Source: Oligoflexia bacterium | GTDB taxonomy: Bacteria; Bdellovibrionota; UBA1018 | NCBI GenBank assembly: GCA_903895855.1 | Contig: CAITVN010000092.1 | Span: 1-64,000 of the forward strand | DNA: 64,000 nucleotides | Reading direction: 5' to 3' | Shown: piece by piece, positions 23,870 through 32,552 of the stretch | Position numbering within the stretch: the first letter of the stretch is position 1 | Layout: every line of letters begins with the position of its first letter | Made by a program: the position numbers and the translations under genes | Notes under the pieces: model-generated | The model's database searches: none | What the model saw: the letters and a program-made list of their open reading frames with translations, nothing else | What the model was told of the DNA's origin: nothing

Positions 23870-26575
23870 ATGCACAACCAAATGAATCGATTTCACTTTT
23901 TGACTCTCAGTTTGCTGCTCAGTTTTGGGGCCGTTCAAGGTGGTGAATTAACGTATGGCGATGAGACTGACATCAGATCGGTGAATCTCGTTTTATCAAG
24001 AGAGCTCAAAGCCAATTTAGATAGGCAATGGGGTGAGTGCGTTAAATCACTCAACTGTGACCAACTACTAGAGAGGGCCGCTTTTTCAGTACGTACGGCC
24101 CAATTTGCATTCGTGGCGCAGTACCCTGACACTCGAACCTGTTTTGAATCGAGTTACCCCAATCTTTTTTATCGATTTAGCTGTGGGGCTTCGGGTAGTT
24201 CTGCGAGGGTTGGCCTTGCAACGAAGGGGCTTCATCAAGTGACCACTTTTTCTTACCTATGGAAAAAGTGCACCGATGCTGGTTTAGGCGCACAATGCAA
24301 GACTTCTGATCATTGGCAGCTGAGAACTAGTGTTGAGTCGTTTGAAGCGAGACTTTCTGGAGTTTCAGGTAGCCGATCGAAGGTTCACGATTCAGAGTTG
24401 TGCACGCTCAAGGCGCGCGAACACGATTTGAATTCGGCTTCATTAAAGTTTGATTTAGGCACCTTTGGTGAGCTTAAGCTCGATTCAAAATTGGGCCAGT
24501 TAAGTGAAAAAGGTCAAGCTGAGCTTGATCGGTTTGTCGACACGGTTTTTGTGGCTGAGTTTTCGAAATGGGAGGTGAAGAGGCTTGCTGTGCAGGCCAT
24601 TGGAGTTCTCAGTTCGGTAGAAGATAGTCTCAGTGAAGAGACCTTGCTTGAAATGTTGCCAGTGAGTCGTCGAGTCGAATTTTTTTCGTGTGCACGAAGT
24701 TATTCGATTGATTCACTTCTAGGGTTCAAGGTGGGACAGCAGTTGGATAGGCTTTCGCGCGAAGCGAATACCGACGGTGCGAACGGCAGCCAATGCCGAG
24801 GCGGCAGTTCGAGTGAGACGATCGACGCACGAGTCAATGCGCACCGTGAGGCACTTGGGCAGTTAGATGGCCTCATTACTCTGAACGATCATTGTGAAAC
24901 CGAGAGTTGTAGAGAGGCTCTAGTTGAGGCCGGAACCGATCGGGCAAGAGAGCAGATTTTGACTGCATTTCCGGCGTTGATTGACGGAGGCTTTCAGACA
25001 AAGTTAAGGGCTCTTTTTGCGGCCAAAACTTCGAACTCTGAAATCAATCGTGAGATCGCCCAGTTTCTAGTCACCAAAGTCTTGGGTGCGATACAAGAGG
25101 TGTGTAAAAATAAATTCGATCTGGTTGTCAGTTTGTTCAGTTCGGGTAGAGGCGATGAACTTTTTGGTGAATTTTTGAGTTACGTTGAAAAAGAAAAAGG
25201 GGGTAAACACTGGCGCGACCTTTCTTGCTTGATTCGGGCCTCACTGGTGAGAACGGTTCGAAATCAGAGTAAAGCAGACGAAGGTTTGAGTTTCTTGATT
25301 TCAAGTGCGGGGCTGGCTGCGGCTTCACTGAGTGGCGGAGCTTCGGTCTTAATCGGGCAATCGTTCGCGTTAGGGTTTACTGGTTTCGAGTTCAATGAAT
25401 TGCGAGAGGCCCATCACCGCGTGTTGCTGAATACAGGGTTAGTGATTGGTTGTGCGACAGATATCGAATCATTGCGATTGTCAGAGCTGGAAGAAAGCAG
25501 CATTAAACGAAGTTTGGTGATTGATGCACTTTTGACTGCGGCTGGTATGGGTACTCGGTTGCAGCCCCGAATGAGTACCGGCGTGAGTGAAGGGCTCTCA
25601 GAAGTCGGATTGGCCAGAAAATTTTCCGCTCAGGTTCGTTTGTCTCGATCGCTATCAAGCAAGATCGAGTTGCTTGTCGATGACCCTGGCGTTCTTGATA
25701 GGGCTCGATCGCTTCTAGCAGATGGGGCGTCACTTGGCGAAGTCGAAGGTGCCGTTCGTGATTCAAAAAAATGGTTTGAACTTTTTAAGAATGAAAAAAG
25801 GGTGCTGCTCAGTATCGCCGCCAAGCTCAAACGCTCGGGATTCACAAAACTCGATTCGGTGTTTGAACAGATGAGCGGTGCGTGCCATTTGAAAGTTACC
25901 GAATCGAAAGTGGGGGGGCAGCGAACACTAAGCTCAGCCCAGAATCGTGGCAACGCGAACGCCTACGAAGTGCTCGGCGTTTCACAAAATGCTTCACAAG
26001 ATGAGATCAAATCGGCCTATCGCCGCTTGTCGCGGCAGTGGCACCCTGACTTGGTTGACGGATCTGATGCGCCAATGAAAGAACTCAATGTCGCCTATGG
26101 CAAGATTAGAGATTCGGCAATTCGAAAAGTTTACGACCAGTATTTACGAGGGGGCTTTCGGCCGGCGCCGACGAGATCTGAGGGGGCTGGCGCTGAGATC
26201 GATGAACTTTGGGAAAAATTTAGAACCGTTTATAAAAATCCGCCTATTAAAGTAGCCCCGGCTAAACCGGGATTTAAAGTCGCTAGCAGGCCGACCGTTT
26301 CACCAGAAGCCCAAGCGAGAGCGAGTGTGCAGTTCGTCGAAAAATTGCAGACGTCACCATTTTCGTGTGCCGAAATTTGGAAAAAAGTACTTTGGGGCGT
26401 GGGTGGGATAGCCTTGTTCGCCGAAATCGGAAATGAGGCTTATGAGGCGCTGCAGCTGAATAGTTGGTGTGAAATCTTGAGTCAGTCGCCCAAAACTTCA
26501 AAAGTGAGAGTCGAATTGATTTCTGGTTCAAAATGGATTGTCAAATTGAAACCAGGGGTTTGTAACTACCAATAA
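23870..26575 (+). CDS. Exported large protein with internal DnaJ (J) domain
   Basis: 901 aa (ATG 23882 is an alternative start). A signal peptide (FLTLSLLLSFGAVQGGEL) begins the protein, so most of it should be extracytoplasmic. Residues ~30-680 are Cys-containing and helical with no family I recognise. A hydrophobic Gly/Ala-rich stretch sits near 480-500. A canonical J-domain follows (NAYEVLGVSQNASQDEIKSA, then RQWHPDLV with the HPD loop) around 695-765. Near the C-terminus is one more hydrophobic segment (VLWGVGGIALFAEIG). J-domains normally stimulate cytoplasmic DnaK, so an exported one is topologically odd. Confidence 0.8.
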   Translation: MHNQMNRFHFLTLSLLLSFGAVQGGELTYGDETDIRSVNLVLSRELKANLDRQWGECVKSLNCDQLLERAAFSVRTAQFAFVAQYPDTRTCFESSYPNLFYRFSCGASGSSARVGLATKGLHQVTTFSYLWKKCTDAGLGAQCKTSDHWQLRTSVESFEARLSGVSGSRSKVHDSELCTLKAREHDLNSASLKFDLGTFGELKLDSKLGQLSEKGQAELDRFVDTVFVAEFSKWEVKRLAVQAIGVLSSVEDSLSEETLLEMLPVSRRVEFFSCARSYSIDSLLGFKVGQQLDRLSREANTDGANGSQCRGGSSSETIDARVNAHREALGQLDGLITLNDHCETESCREALVEAGTDRAREQILTAFPALIDGGFQTKLRALFAAKTSNSEINREIAQFLVTKVLGAIQEVCKNKFDLVVSLFSSGRGDELFGEFLSYVEKEKGGKHWRDLSCLIRASLVRTVRNQSKADEGLSFLISSAGLAAASLSGGASVLIGQSFALGFTGFEFNELREAHHRVLLNTGLVIGCATDIESLRLSELEESSIKRSLVIDALLTAAGMGTRLQPRMSTGVSEGLSEVGLARKFSAQVRLSRSLSSKIELLVDDPGVLDRARSLLADGASLGEVEGAVRDSKKWFELFKNEKRVLLSIAAKLKRSGFTKLDSVFEQMSGACHLKVTESKVGGQRTLSSAQNRGNANAYEVLGVSQNASQDEIKSAYRRLSRQWHPDLVDGSDAPMKELNVAYGKIRDSAIRKVYDQYLRGGFRPAPTRSEGAGAEIDELWEKFRTVYKNPPIKVAPAKPGFKVASRPTVSPEAQARASVQFVEKLQTSPFSCAEIWKKVLWGVGGIALFAEIGNEAYEALQLNSWCEILSQSPKTSKVRVELISGSKWIVKLKPGVCNYQ

Positions 26576-26652
26576 ACAGCTACATTCTGCCGGGTGCGAT
26601 TGTCGTCGACTCTTCATTGCCCTTTTTGGCTCGGCAAGGTAAGAATCTTGGC

Positions 26653-28497
26653 ATGGCAGTGATCGTGAGTGCTTATCAAATAAAAAAAGCTTTTGGCGCC
26701 CGTGCGCTTTTTAATCAAATTTCGTTTGCAATTGAAACCCGCGAGCACATTGGCCTTATCGGCCCAAATGGAGCGGGTAAGTCAACGTTACTGAAGATCA
26801 TTGCTGGCTTAGAAACCATTGACGAGGGGAGTCTTTCGATTGGCCGGGGACTTCGAGTGGGATACCTTGAACAAGATCCGACTTTTTTACCGGGTTTGAC
26901 GATTCTCGCTGGAATTCTAGGAGCAGAGTCAAATTTACACGATTGGGAAAAAGTCGCTCGAGCTGAAGAGCTCATGTCTAAACTCTTGCTCTCAGATACT
27001 CAGGGAATGGGCGGTTCGACTTTAATTGATACGTTGTCAGGCGGTTGGAAAAAACGAGTGGCCCTCGCAAGAGAGTTACTGAAACAACCCGATTTGCTTT
27101 TGCTTGATGAGCCGACCAACCACCTTGATGTTGAAAGTATTCTTTGGTTAGAAGATTTCATTGCGTCAGCCAATTTCGCTGTTCTGACGATTACCCATGA
27201 TCGGGTCTTTTTGAGTCGAATAGCTGACCGTATTTTAGATCTCGATCCACGAAATTTGGGTGGGCTCCTGAGTATCAACGGCACTTACATTGATTACCTT
27301 GAAATCAAAGATCAGTTGATGAATGCCCAAGAGCGGCGTGAGATTATTTTGAAGAATACCCTTCGCCGTGAGACGCAGTGGTTGAGGCAAGGGGCTAAGG
27401 CCCGCACGACCAAGCAGCAAGCTCGAATTAAGAAAGCCGGCGAACTCAAAGCCGATGTTGAAGAGCTTGTGGTTAGAAATGATGTGCGTGTTTCTAAACT
27501 TGAGTTTCAAGGTGCCGAAAAAAATCCAAAAAAACTCATTGAGGCCAAGAAAATTTCAAAATCTTACGGAGATAAGAAATTATTTTCAGATGTTGAGATC
27601 ATTGTCAGGCCGGGAGCTCGAATCGGATTACTTGGACAAAACGGCTGCGGAAAGTCGACACTCATTCGGGTACTTTTAAAAGAAGAAGGCCCAGATAAGG
27701 GTGAAGTGAATCACTCTGAGCATTTGTCGGTGGCTTACTTTGAGCAGAATCGTTCGTCGTTAGATCCTAACGTGACTTTGGCAAGAACCCTTTGCCCAGT
27801 TGGAGACCACGTTGATTTTCGTGGCTCGCGCGTTCACATACGCAGCTACCTAGATCGTTTCTTATTTACCCAAGGTCAGATGGACATGGCCGTTGGAAAA
27901 CTTTCAGGCGGTGAGCAGAGTCGAATTTTGATCGCTGAATTGATGTTAAAACCTGCGAATGTACTTGTTTTAGATGAGCCAACCAATGACCTCGATATGG
28001 CGACATTGGCAGTTCTCGAAGAGTGTTTGACTGATTTTAAAGGGGCTATTTTCTTAGTTACTCATGATCGGTATTTTCTCGCTCAAGTGGCAACGCAAAT
28101 TTTGGGATTCAATTCGTTTACGAACGCGAATGATGGAAAAATTGTCAGCTTTGCTGACCTTTCTCAGTGGGAATCTTGGCATGAGGCTGAGAAGCAAAAA
28201 GCAGCCAATCTCAGAACTAGTCAAGTCGCTGGCAGCTCGGGTGATAAGGCATCGGGCTCGGCAAGTAAGAGGCGAGGGGCTCGCAAACTCAGTTACATGG
28301 AACAGCGCGAGCTTGATGGAATGGAAGCTGCGATTCACAAGATAGAAGAACGGTTGAATCTAGCGACCGATCAGAGTAACCGGACCGATGTGGTGTCAAA
28401 TGCGGCGAAACTCTTAGAGGTGACCCAGACAATGCACGAGTGTCAAAGTGAGCTTGAACGGCTATTTCTTCGTTGGTCAGAGTTAGAAGGGGGGTAG
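26653..28497 (+). CDS. uup: ABC-F family ATPase (Uup-like)
   Basis: About 614 aa, two fused ABC domains without membrane segments. First site: Walker A GPNGAGKST, signature LSGGWKKR, Walker B LLLDEPTNHLD. Second: GQNGCGKST, LSGGEQSR, VLVLDEPTNDLD. A C-terminal helical coiled-coil (REL..MEAAIHKIEERL) is the Uup-type DNA-binding extension. ABC-F proteins act on ribosomes or, for Uup, affect transposon excision and ribosome assembly. ATG 26653 fits the usual N-terminus; the TTG at 26617 adds 12 non-conserved residues. Gene symbol is by similarity of architecture. Confidence 0.9.
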   Translation: MAVIVSAYQIKKAFGARALFNQISFAIETREHIGLIGPNGAGKSTLLKIIAGLETIDEGSLSIGRGLRVGYLEQDPTFLPGLTILAGILGAESNLHDWEKVARAEELMSKLLLSDTQGMGGSTLIDTLSGGWKKRVALARELLKQPDLLLLDEPTNHLDVESILWLEDFIASANFAVLTITHDRVFLSRIADRILDLDPRNLGGLLSINGTYIDYLEIKDQLMNAQERREIILKNTLRRETQWLRQGAKARTTKQQARIKKAGELKADVEELVVRNDVRVSKLEFQGAEKNPKKLIEAKKISKSYGDKKLFSDVEIIVRPGARIGLLGQNGCGKSTLIRVLLKEEGPDKGEVNHSEHLSVAYFEQNRSSLDPNVTLARTLCPVGDHVDFRGSRVHIRSYLDRFLFTQGQMDMAVGKLSGGEQSRILIAELMLKPANVLVLDEPTNDLDMATLAVLEECLTDFKGAIFLVTHDRYFLAQVATQILGFNSFTNANDGKIVSFADLSQWESWHEAEKQKAANLRTSQVAGSSGDKASGSASKRRGARKLSYMEQRELDGMEAAIHKIEERLNLATDQSNRTDVVSNAAKLLEVTQTMHECQSELERLFLRWSELEGG

Positions 28498-28505
28498 TCT
28501 TTCTG

Positions 28506-29804
28506 ATGCTTGATGCTTTGGTTTTGAGCGTACTCAGTTTAAATCTGCATGGGTATCATCCGATGGGTGAAGGTCTCAGATTCTTGCAAGACCGTGCAGG
28601 AAAAATTGAAAAAGCAGAGTCAAAGTTGTTTTATTTTATGCCTGACGAGCTTGAAAGAGGTCACACAAAGCGTCTCGATGAGCTCGGCGCACAGTTGAAA
28701 CGACTTTTGCCCGATATTGTTTTTTTTCAAGAAGTGGCCGCCGGTGGGCCCTGGGGCCCAGAAAAAAATTGTGACTTATTTTATCGAGATTTAGGCGAGG
28801 CATTCGAAAATAATTCGGTTCATCGCTTGGCCGCCCGACTGCAATTAAGAGTGAATGAGTCGAGCCGGAATTATTCGGTCTTGCTGGGGTGTCGCGGTAA
28901 CACAGGTTGGTGGACAACTTCTGAGACCTTCAAAGACAAGAGAGTGCTCCGTCAAAACCCAAACTCTCAATTCGAGACTGTTTTTGATTTTAATGCGAAC
29001 CCCTATCCCAGTGGCTTGATCATCGAGGGTACCGGCATTTTGGTCTCAAAGAAGTTTGATGTACTTGAAGATAAAGTCTGGCATGTGAAGGTCGACGAAC
29101 TGGGTAGAGACCTTTATTTTCAAACAGCGGTCATTCGTCTTGGGCATCAGGCTCGGGCTGGTGTGATGATTGCAGTCAATGTGCACATGGGTTGGGCGAC
29201 AGATCATTTGTTTGAGGCGCTCAAGTTGAGAGAAGCCGTAGCGGCCTACAGCAAGAATTGGGAAAAGAAGTTAGGACTTTCTGGTGTACCTTACTTGGGC
29301 GTGATGATTGGCGGGGATTTCAACGCTGTACAGTTTCAAGGCGAACATTTAAGTAAAGATCGAGGAAAAACCCCTGAATTGACTTTCTTTGAAGGCTTTA
29401 GAGAAGGTGTGTACGATTTTTTGGGCTCTCAAAAAAATTGGCAAACCGAATTTTCTCAGGCTGCTTTAAAGTTTGATCACAAGCCTAGCGAGTCGCAAAT
29501 TTCGAGTCTAGTTGATGAGTGGAGTTCGCTTCAGAATCGTTGGGCCGAGCTTGCAGGTCGCGTGCATGCTTTGGGTCTAGAAAATTCAGTGAGTCGGGCT
29601 ATTCGCGAAAGTCGCTGTGAGCAGTTTTCGTTTCTCAATTCGAAGTGCACTAGCGAAGATCGAATTGACCACCTGTTTAGTGATCGGGCATTTCAATTGC
29701 AAAACGCTTCGATTGTTTTTGCTGAAGACAACTGGGAAAGTTTATTGGGAGTTTCTGATCACCCAGGCATTTTTGTGCGATATTTGATAAAAGGTGCGAG
29801 GTAG
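28506..29804 (+). CDS. Endonuclease/exonuclease/phosphatase (EEP) fold hydrolase
   Basis: About 432 aa. EEP motifs in order: LSLNLHGYHP (metal Asn), VFFQEV (metal Glu), NVHMGWATDHL, GGDFNAVQF (GDxN), EDRIDHLFSD and VSDHPGIFV (SDH catalytic His). No signal peptide. Substrate may be nucleic acid, phospholipid or phosphoinositide; the family cannot be narrowed further. ATG 28506 follows a G-rich ribosome site; GTG 28473 would overlap the ABC-F gene. Its 3' end overlaps the convergent Fic gene by 46 nt, unusually long. Confidence 0.85.
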   Translation: MLDALVLSVLSLNLHGYHPMGEGLRFLQDRAGKIEKAESKLFYFMPDELERGHTKRLDELGAQLKRLLPDIVFFQEVAAGGPWGPEKNCDLFYRDLGEAFENNSVHRLAARLQLRVNESSRNYSVLLGCRGNTGWWTTSETFKDKRVLRQNPNSQFETVFDFNANPYPSGLIIEGTGILVSKKFDVLEDKVWHVKVDELGRDLYFQTAVIRLGHQARAGVMIAVNVHMGWATDHLFEALKLREAVAAYSKNWEKKLGLSGVPYLGVMIGGDFNAVQFQGEHLSKDRGKTPELTFFEGFREGVYDFLGSQKNWQTEFSQAALKFDHKPSESQISSLVDEWSSLQNRWAELAGRVHALGLENSVSRAIRESRCEQFSFLNSKCTSEDRIDHLFSDRAFQLQNASIVFAEDNWESLLGVSDHPGIFVRYLIKGAR

Positions 29805-31243
29805 CTTCTCAGTCTGTTTGAGAATTCGAGATCCCGTTTTTGCCTGACCAATTCTCTGATATCTGGCTCTTTGAAGAAATCAAACATTCGGTACATCAGT
29901 TCGTCGCCGTTTTCTATTTTGCCCGGATCGAGATCGGCAGCAATTAACCAAGGTTCTGGAACTCGATAAAAGTCTGGAAATCCTGGATTTCTGGTCATTT
30001 CTTTTTCGAGTGCAGTAATAATTGTTTTCCATTCGAAAATGCCATTTTCGACTTTAGCCATGAACTCGGTTGGGCCTAGAAATAGGTCATCATCAAAATT
30101 GCGAAGAAAAAGTGGCGCACCGGTTCGTTTTTGGAAGTGAACGCGCATCGAGCGGCCGTTGAAGTCTGAGAACGGATGGATTGAGATCAAACGCTGATAT
30201 TCTAACGTCGGATTGCCGCCGAGAGCGGCTTCAATGAGCTCAGATAGAATGAGGCGATTGAGGCGCTTGTAGTCGTTCGATTCTTTGTCGTGAAAGTTTC
30301 TAGTGCTTTCAAACGTTTGCAACTCTTGCGCGAGGGGGCGCGAGAGTTTTTGTTCGAAACGGTGAAAGGTTTCGACGCTTGGGTAATGGTGTCTAGCTAA
30401 GAAAGTGGTCTCGGTTGATAGGCCTGCACTGGGGTCGTTGATCGATTCTACCACGAGGTACGGATTGCTTTTTAGTGCAGAGAGTTGTCTTTGATTGACT
30501 CGGTAGTAGCCGATTCCATCAACGAAAATATCGCCACCGGCAGGAATCGGGTGCGAGCGGTACTGGCCTCTCGGGTTTTGAGAAAAAATCTGAAAAAGAT
30601 TGAGCGGATGGTCATTTAGCGTGAGGTTTGGGTCGGTGGCCAAGACCCATCGATTGAGAAGTGATCCGAGATTGTCGGTGTCGTACCTAGTCCAGGGTTC
30701 TGCTTTGCCTTTCGTAATCATCACCAAAAGGTCTGAAAGATCGATGAATTCAAAACTTCTGACATACTTTTCTCCAAATGTGTTCCATCGAGAAAAATGA
30801 TTTCGAGTGAGGCTTGGGTGAAATGCCCGCGAAAGCGTCTGGAGTTGGTTGAAGGCGCGAGCTGACAGTTGAATGAGGCCAGTTTGTTCGAGGTGAGAAT
30901 AATTCTTTCGGGCAATTTCGAATTCGTTTTCAAATTCAGAAAATACCTTTCGATCAACAGCGCTAAGGTCTTCGGTGGTCAGGTGGTCAAGAGATACATT
31001 GCCTTTCGATCTGACGAGTTCTTTGGCAATGAGGCTGCCTGTTTTTGTCTCGCTAAAAAAGGCTCTCGTGAGAGCTTTTGAGAGGGCCTCTGATTCAGTT
31101 CTGAGTGGTGGTATCGACCCTGCGTGGCCCTGTGACTGGGGCCCGGGTAAAAGAACGACCGCCACCGTGAATACGGCCCATTGAATGAGAGCAGCGAAAT
31201 ACAGACGATCGCCTGTGGTTGCTTTACTTTTGGTGGTAGCCAT
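29759..31243 (-). CDS. Exported/membrane-anchored Fic-domain protein
   Basis: 494 aa. An N-terminal hydrophobic helix (LYFAALIQWAVFTVAVVLL, ~14-32) looks like a signal peptide or anchor. The Fic active-site motif HPFSDFNGR (356-364) has the catalytic His, the metal-binding Asp and the phosphate-binding NGR; the usual Gly/Ala after Asp is Phe. Fic enzymes usually transfer AMP from ATP to Ser/Thr/Tyr of target proteins. No inhibitory (S/T)xxxE(G/N) helix was found. Export would take it to the periplasm or outside, as with effector Fic proteins. ATG 31243 lies only a few bases from a candidate promoter start, so the mRNA may be leaderless. Confidence 0.82.
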   Translation of the reverse strand: MATTKSKATTGDRLYFAALIQWAVFTVAVVLLPGPQSQGHAGSIPPLRTESEALSKALTRAFFSETKTGSLIAKELVRSKGNVSLDHLTTEDLSAVDRKVFSEFENEFEIARKNYSHLEQTGLIQLSARAFNQLQTLSRAFHPSLTRNHFSRWNTFGEKYVRSFEFIDLSDLLVMITKGKAEPWTRYDTDNLGSLLNRWVLATDPNLTLNDHPLNLFQIFSQNPRGQYRSHPIPAGGDIFVDGIGYYRVNQRQLSALKSNPYLVVESINDPSAGLSTETTFLARHHYPSVETFHRFEQKLSRPLAQELQTFESTRNFHDKESNDYKRLNRLILSELIEAALGGNPTLEYQRLISIHPFSDFNGRSMRVHFQKRTGAPLFLRNFDDDLFLGPTEFMAKVENGIFEWKTIITALEKEMTRNPGFPDFYRVPEPWLIAADLDPGKIENGDELMYRMFDFFKEPDIRELVRQKRDLEFSNRLRSYLAPFIKYRTKMPG

Positions 31244-31253
31244 CTACCACGGG

Positions 31254-31282
31254 TGATATGGCAAAAAAGAGCGGTGAGTCAA
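31254..31282 (-). promoter_or_regulatory. Promoter candidate for Fic gene (near-leaderless)
   Basis: On the minus strand: TTGACT (31282-31277), 17-bp spacer, ATATCA (31259-31254). Transcription would start about 4 nt before ATG 31243, and no ribosome-binding site is visible. An ATTGG/CCAAT inverted repeat (about 31281-31299) overlaps the -35 side and could be an operator. Confidence 0.45.
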
Positions 31283-31305
31283 TTGGCTTGTGATCCAATG
31301 CACAA

Positions 31306-31491
31306 AATGAAAAAAGCGAATCAGGATTTGATACCTTAGATTCGCTTTTCTCAATACACTTCGTTTTTGGGGGTAAAAAATTGTTTAGGCTGTTTTCACC
31401 GGTTTAATGAGGGCGATCTCTAAATGGAGGGGAATGTTCCTAGTTTGTAGGAATCAAGATCGCCACCCACCGGTGAAAACAGCCAATACAG
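31306..31491 (-). ncRNA. Candidate structured small RNA with own promoter and terminator
   Basis: Read on the minus strand: a TATAGT -10 box (31503-31498), a likely 5' end near 31491, then a 97-nt domain closed by a perfect 15-bp stem (31484-31470 with 31402-31388). Inside is an 8-bp stem GGCGATCT/AGATCGCC (31464-31457 with 31419-31412) and a 6-bp apical hairpin TTCCTA/TAGGAA. A single-stranded C-rich CCCCTCC lies on the inner 3' side. A terminator with U-tract ends it at ~31306. No good -35 was seen. No Rfam family is recognised. It sits just upstream of the Fic gene, so a leader/riboswitch reading is the alternative. Confidence 0.6.
31312..31349 (-). terminator. Rho-independent terminator of the candidate ncRNA
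   Basis: Perfect 11-bp stem AAAAGCGAATC (31312-31322) / GATTCGCTTTT (31339-31349). On the minus strand the stem is followed by TTTTTTCATTTT, a good U tract. Confidence 0.85.
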
Positions 31492-31732
31492 AAAGACACT
31501 ATAGCAATGGCTGTGCCAAAGGTTTGTCATTGCTTATAAAAAAGCCAACTAGATCTATCATTTATTGAGTTTTGGCCTATAATGGCTACAAATTGCATGG
31601 TTTGAGAATTTTTGATTTTTTCCAAATGTCAGATTGGTGGGCCGATCTGAGACCTAAACCGGCATTTTTCTTCGATTTTGATAGTTCCAATTTGAGAGAT
31701 AGTTCCAAGTTGGAACCACTCAGTTGGTACGT
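31492..31732. other. Non-coding stretch with small palindrome
   Basis: No ORF of note. The palindrome GTTCCAAGTTGGAAC (31702-31716) lies just after the peptidase-like gene's 3' end, and GATAGTTCCAA occurs twice (from 31679 and from 31699). They may be a weak terminator or a protein-binding site. The rest is AT-rich and shows nothing I can assign. Confidence 0.5.
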
Positions 31733-32467
31733 CTAGGTGCAAAAACGTTGTCCGCCACAAAACGTGGCTAACCTACCGACTGCTTGAATCTTACTCTTTT
31801 CTATGACGATTCCATCACCGTCGTCACAGGCAAGAATGGGCAGTTTCGATGTTCGAGAGTAAGCTAAAAGCGCTTGGGTTTGTTTTTTCGAACGAGCAGA
31901 GTAGTGGGGGTAGAATTCAAAATCAACCAATCCCAGGGCTCGAAGGTCTTTCATACCCACTGCATTTTCGTCGGCATCGAAGGCGGGGTAGGCCGCGAGA
32001 TTGATGTTGGGCGAAACAATGAGAGCGCCAGCACTTAATCCCGCGATCACACCACCCGCCTTAGCAAAACGCTTAATTTCTGAAAGCGCTTTCGTTTTTC
32101 TCAGCCAATGAAGAAAGTAGAAGGTGTTGCCCCCTGCAAGGTAGATGATGTCAAACTGGTGTATCTTAGAAATTTCGTTTCGGCGAGAGGCCGCGCTGTG
32201 AAACGTTTTATCGAGAATCAATTGATCAAAAGAAGTGACTCCGAAGCTTCGGTACCGACGCCGAATTCTTGCGTAGTACGGAGCTGAGCCCTCTTCGCAA
32301 AACGGTAGGTACAATAGTTTGAGTTTGCCCCTAGGATTTTTCGCTCGAGCTAAGCGCACCAGGTGTCGATGCAGACGGTGGTTTTTTGACGTTGCTCCAC
32401 CAGAATAGAAAACGGCGTTTAACCAGTGAGGAGCCGTTACTTCTGGTACGAGAGTCAGTTGAGACAC
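31733..32467 (-). CDS. Peptidase S51 (peptidase E/cyanophycinase)-like protein
   Basis: About 244 aa from GTG 32467. Class I glutamine-amidotransferase-like fold: FYSGGAT at the start, DIIYLAGGNTFYFLHWL, then the nucleophile elbow GLSAGALIV with Ser, and a His in FEFYPHYSAR. These match the S51 family, which hydrolyses Asp-X dipeptides or cyanophycin. The open frame runs on to 32695 but that part overlaps the divergent lipoprotein gene and lacks conserved residues. GTG 32467 is a compromise; no ribosome site is clear. Confidence 0.75.
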   Translation of the reverse strand: MSQLTLVPEVTAPHWLNAVFYSGGATSKNHRLHRHLVRLARAKNPRGKLKLLYLPFCEEGSAPYYARIRRRYRSFGVTSFDQLILDKTFHSAASRRNEISKIHQFDIIYLAGGNTFYFLHWLRKTKALSEIKRFAKAGGVIAGLSAGALIVSPNINLAAYPAFDADENAVGMKDLRALGLVDFEFYPHYSARSKKQTQALLAYSRTSKLPILACDDGDGIVIEKSKIQAVGRLATFCGGQRFCT

Positions 32468-32552
32468 AGTGGTTAAGTTTCGGCGAAAAACGCAAAAACT
32501 TAAAGAAGAAAATAGGTAGGCTTGGTTTGTTGAATTTGCTAACGTGCTCTCA

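Noticed and set aside
31306-31503. 6S RNA or a known c-di-GMP riboswitch
   Set aside because: The closing stem encloses only 97 nt, there is no large open central bubble, and the conserved c-di-GMP aptamer core was not found.
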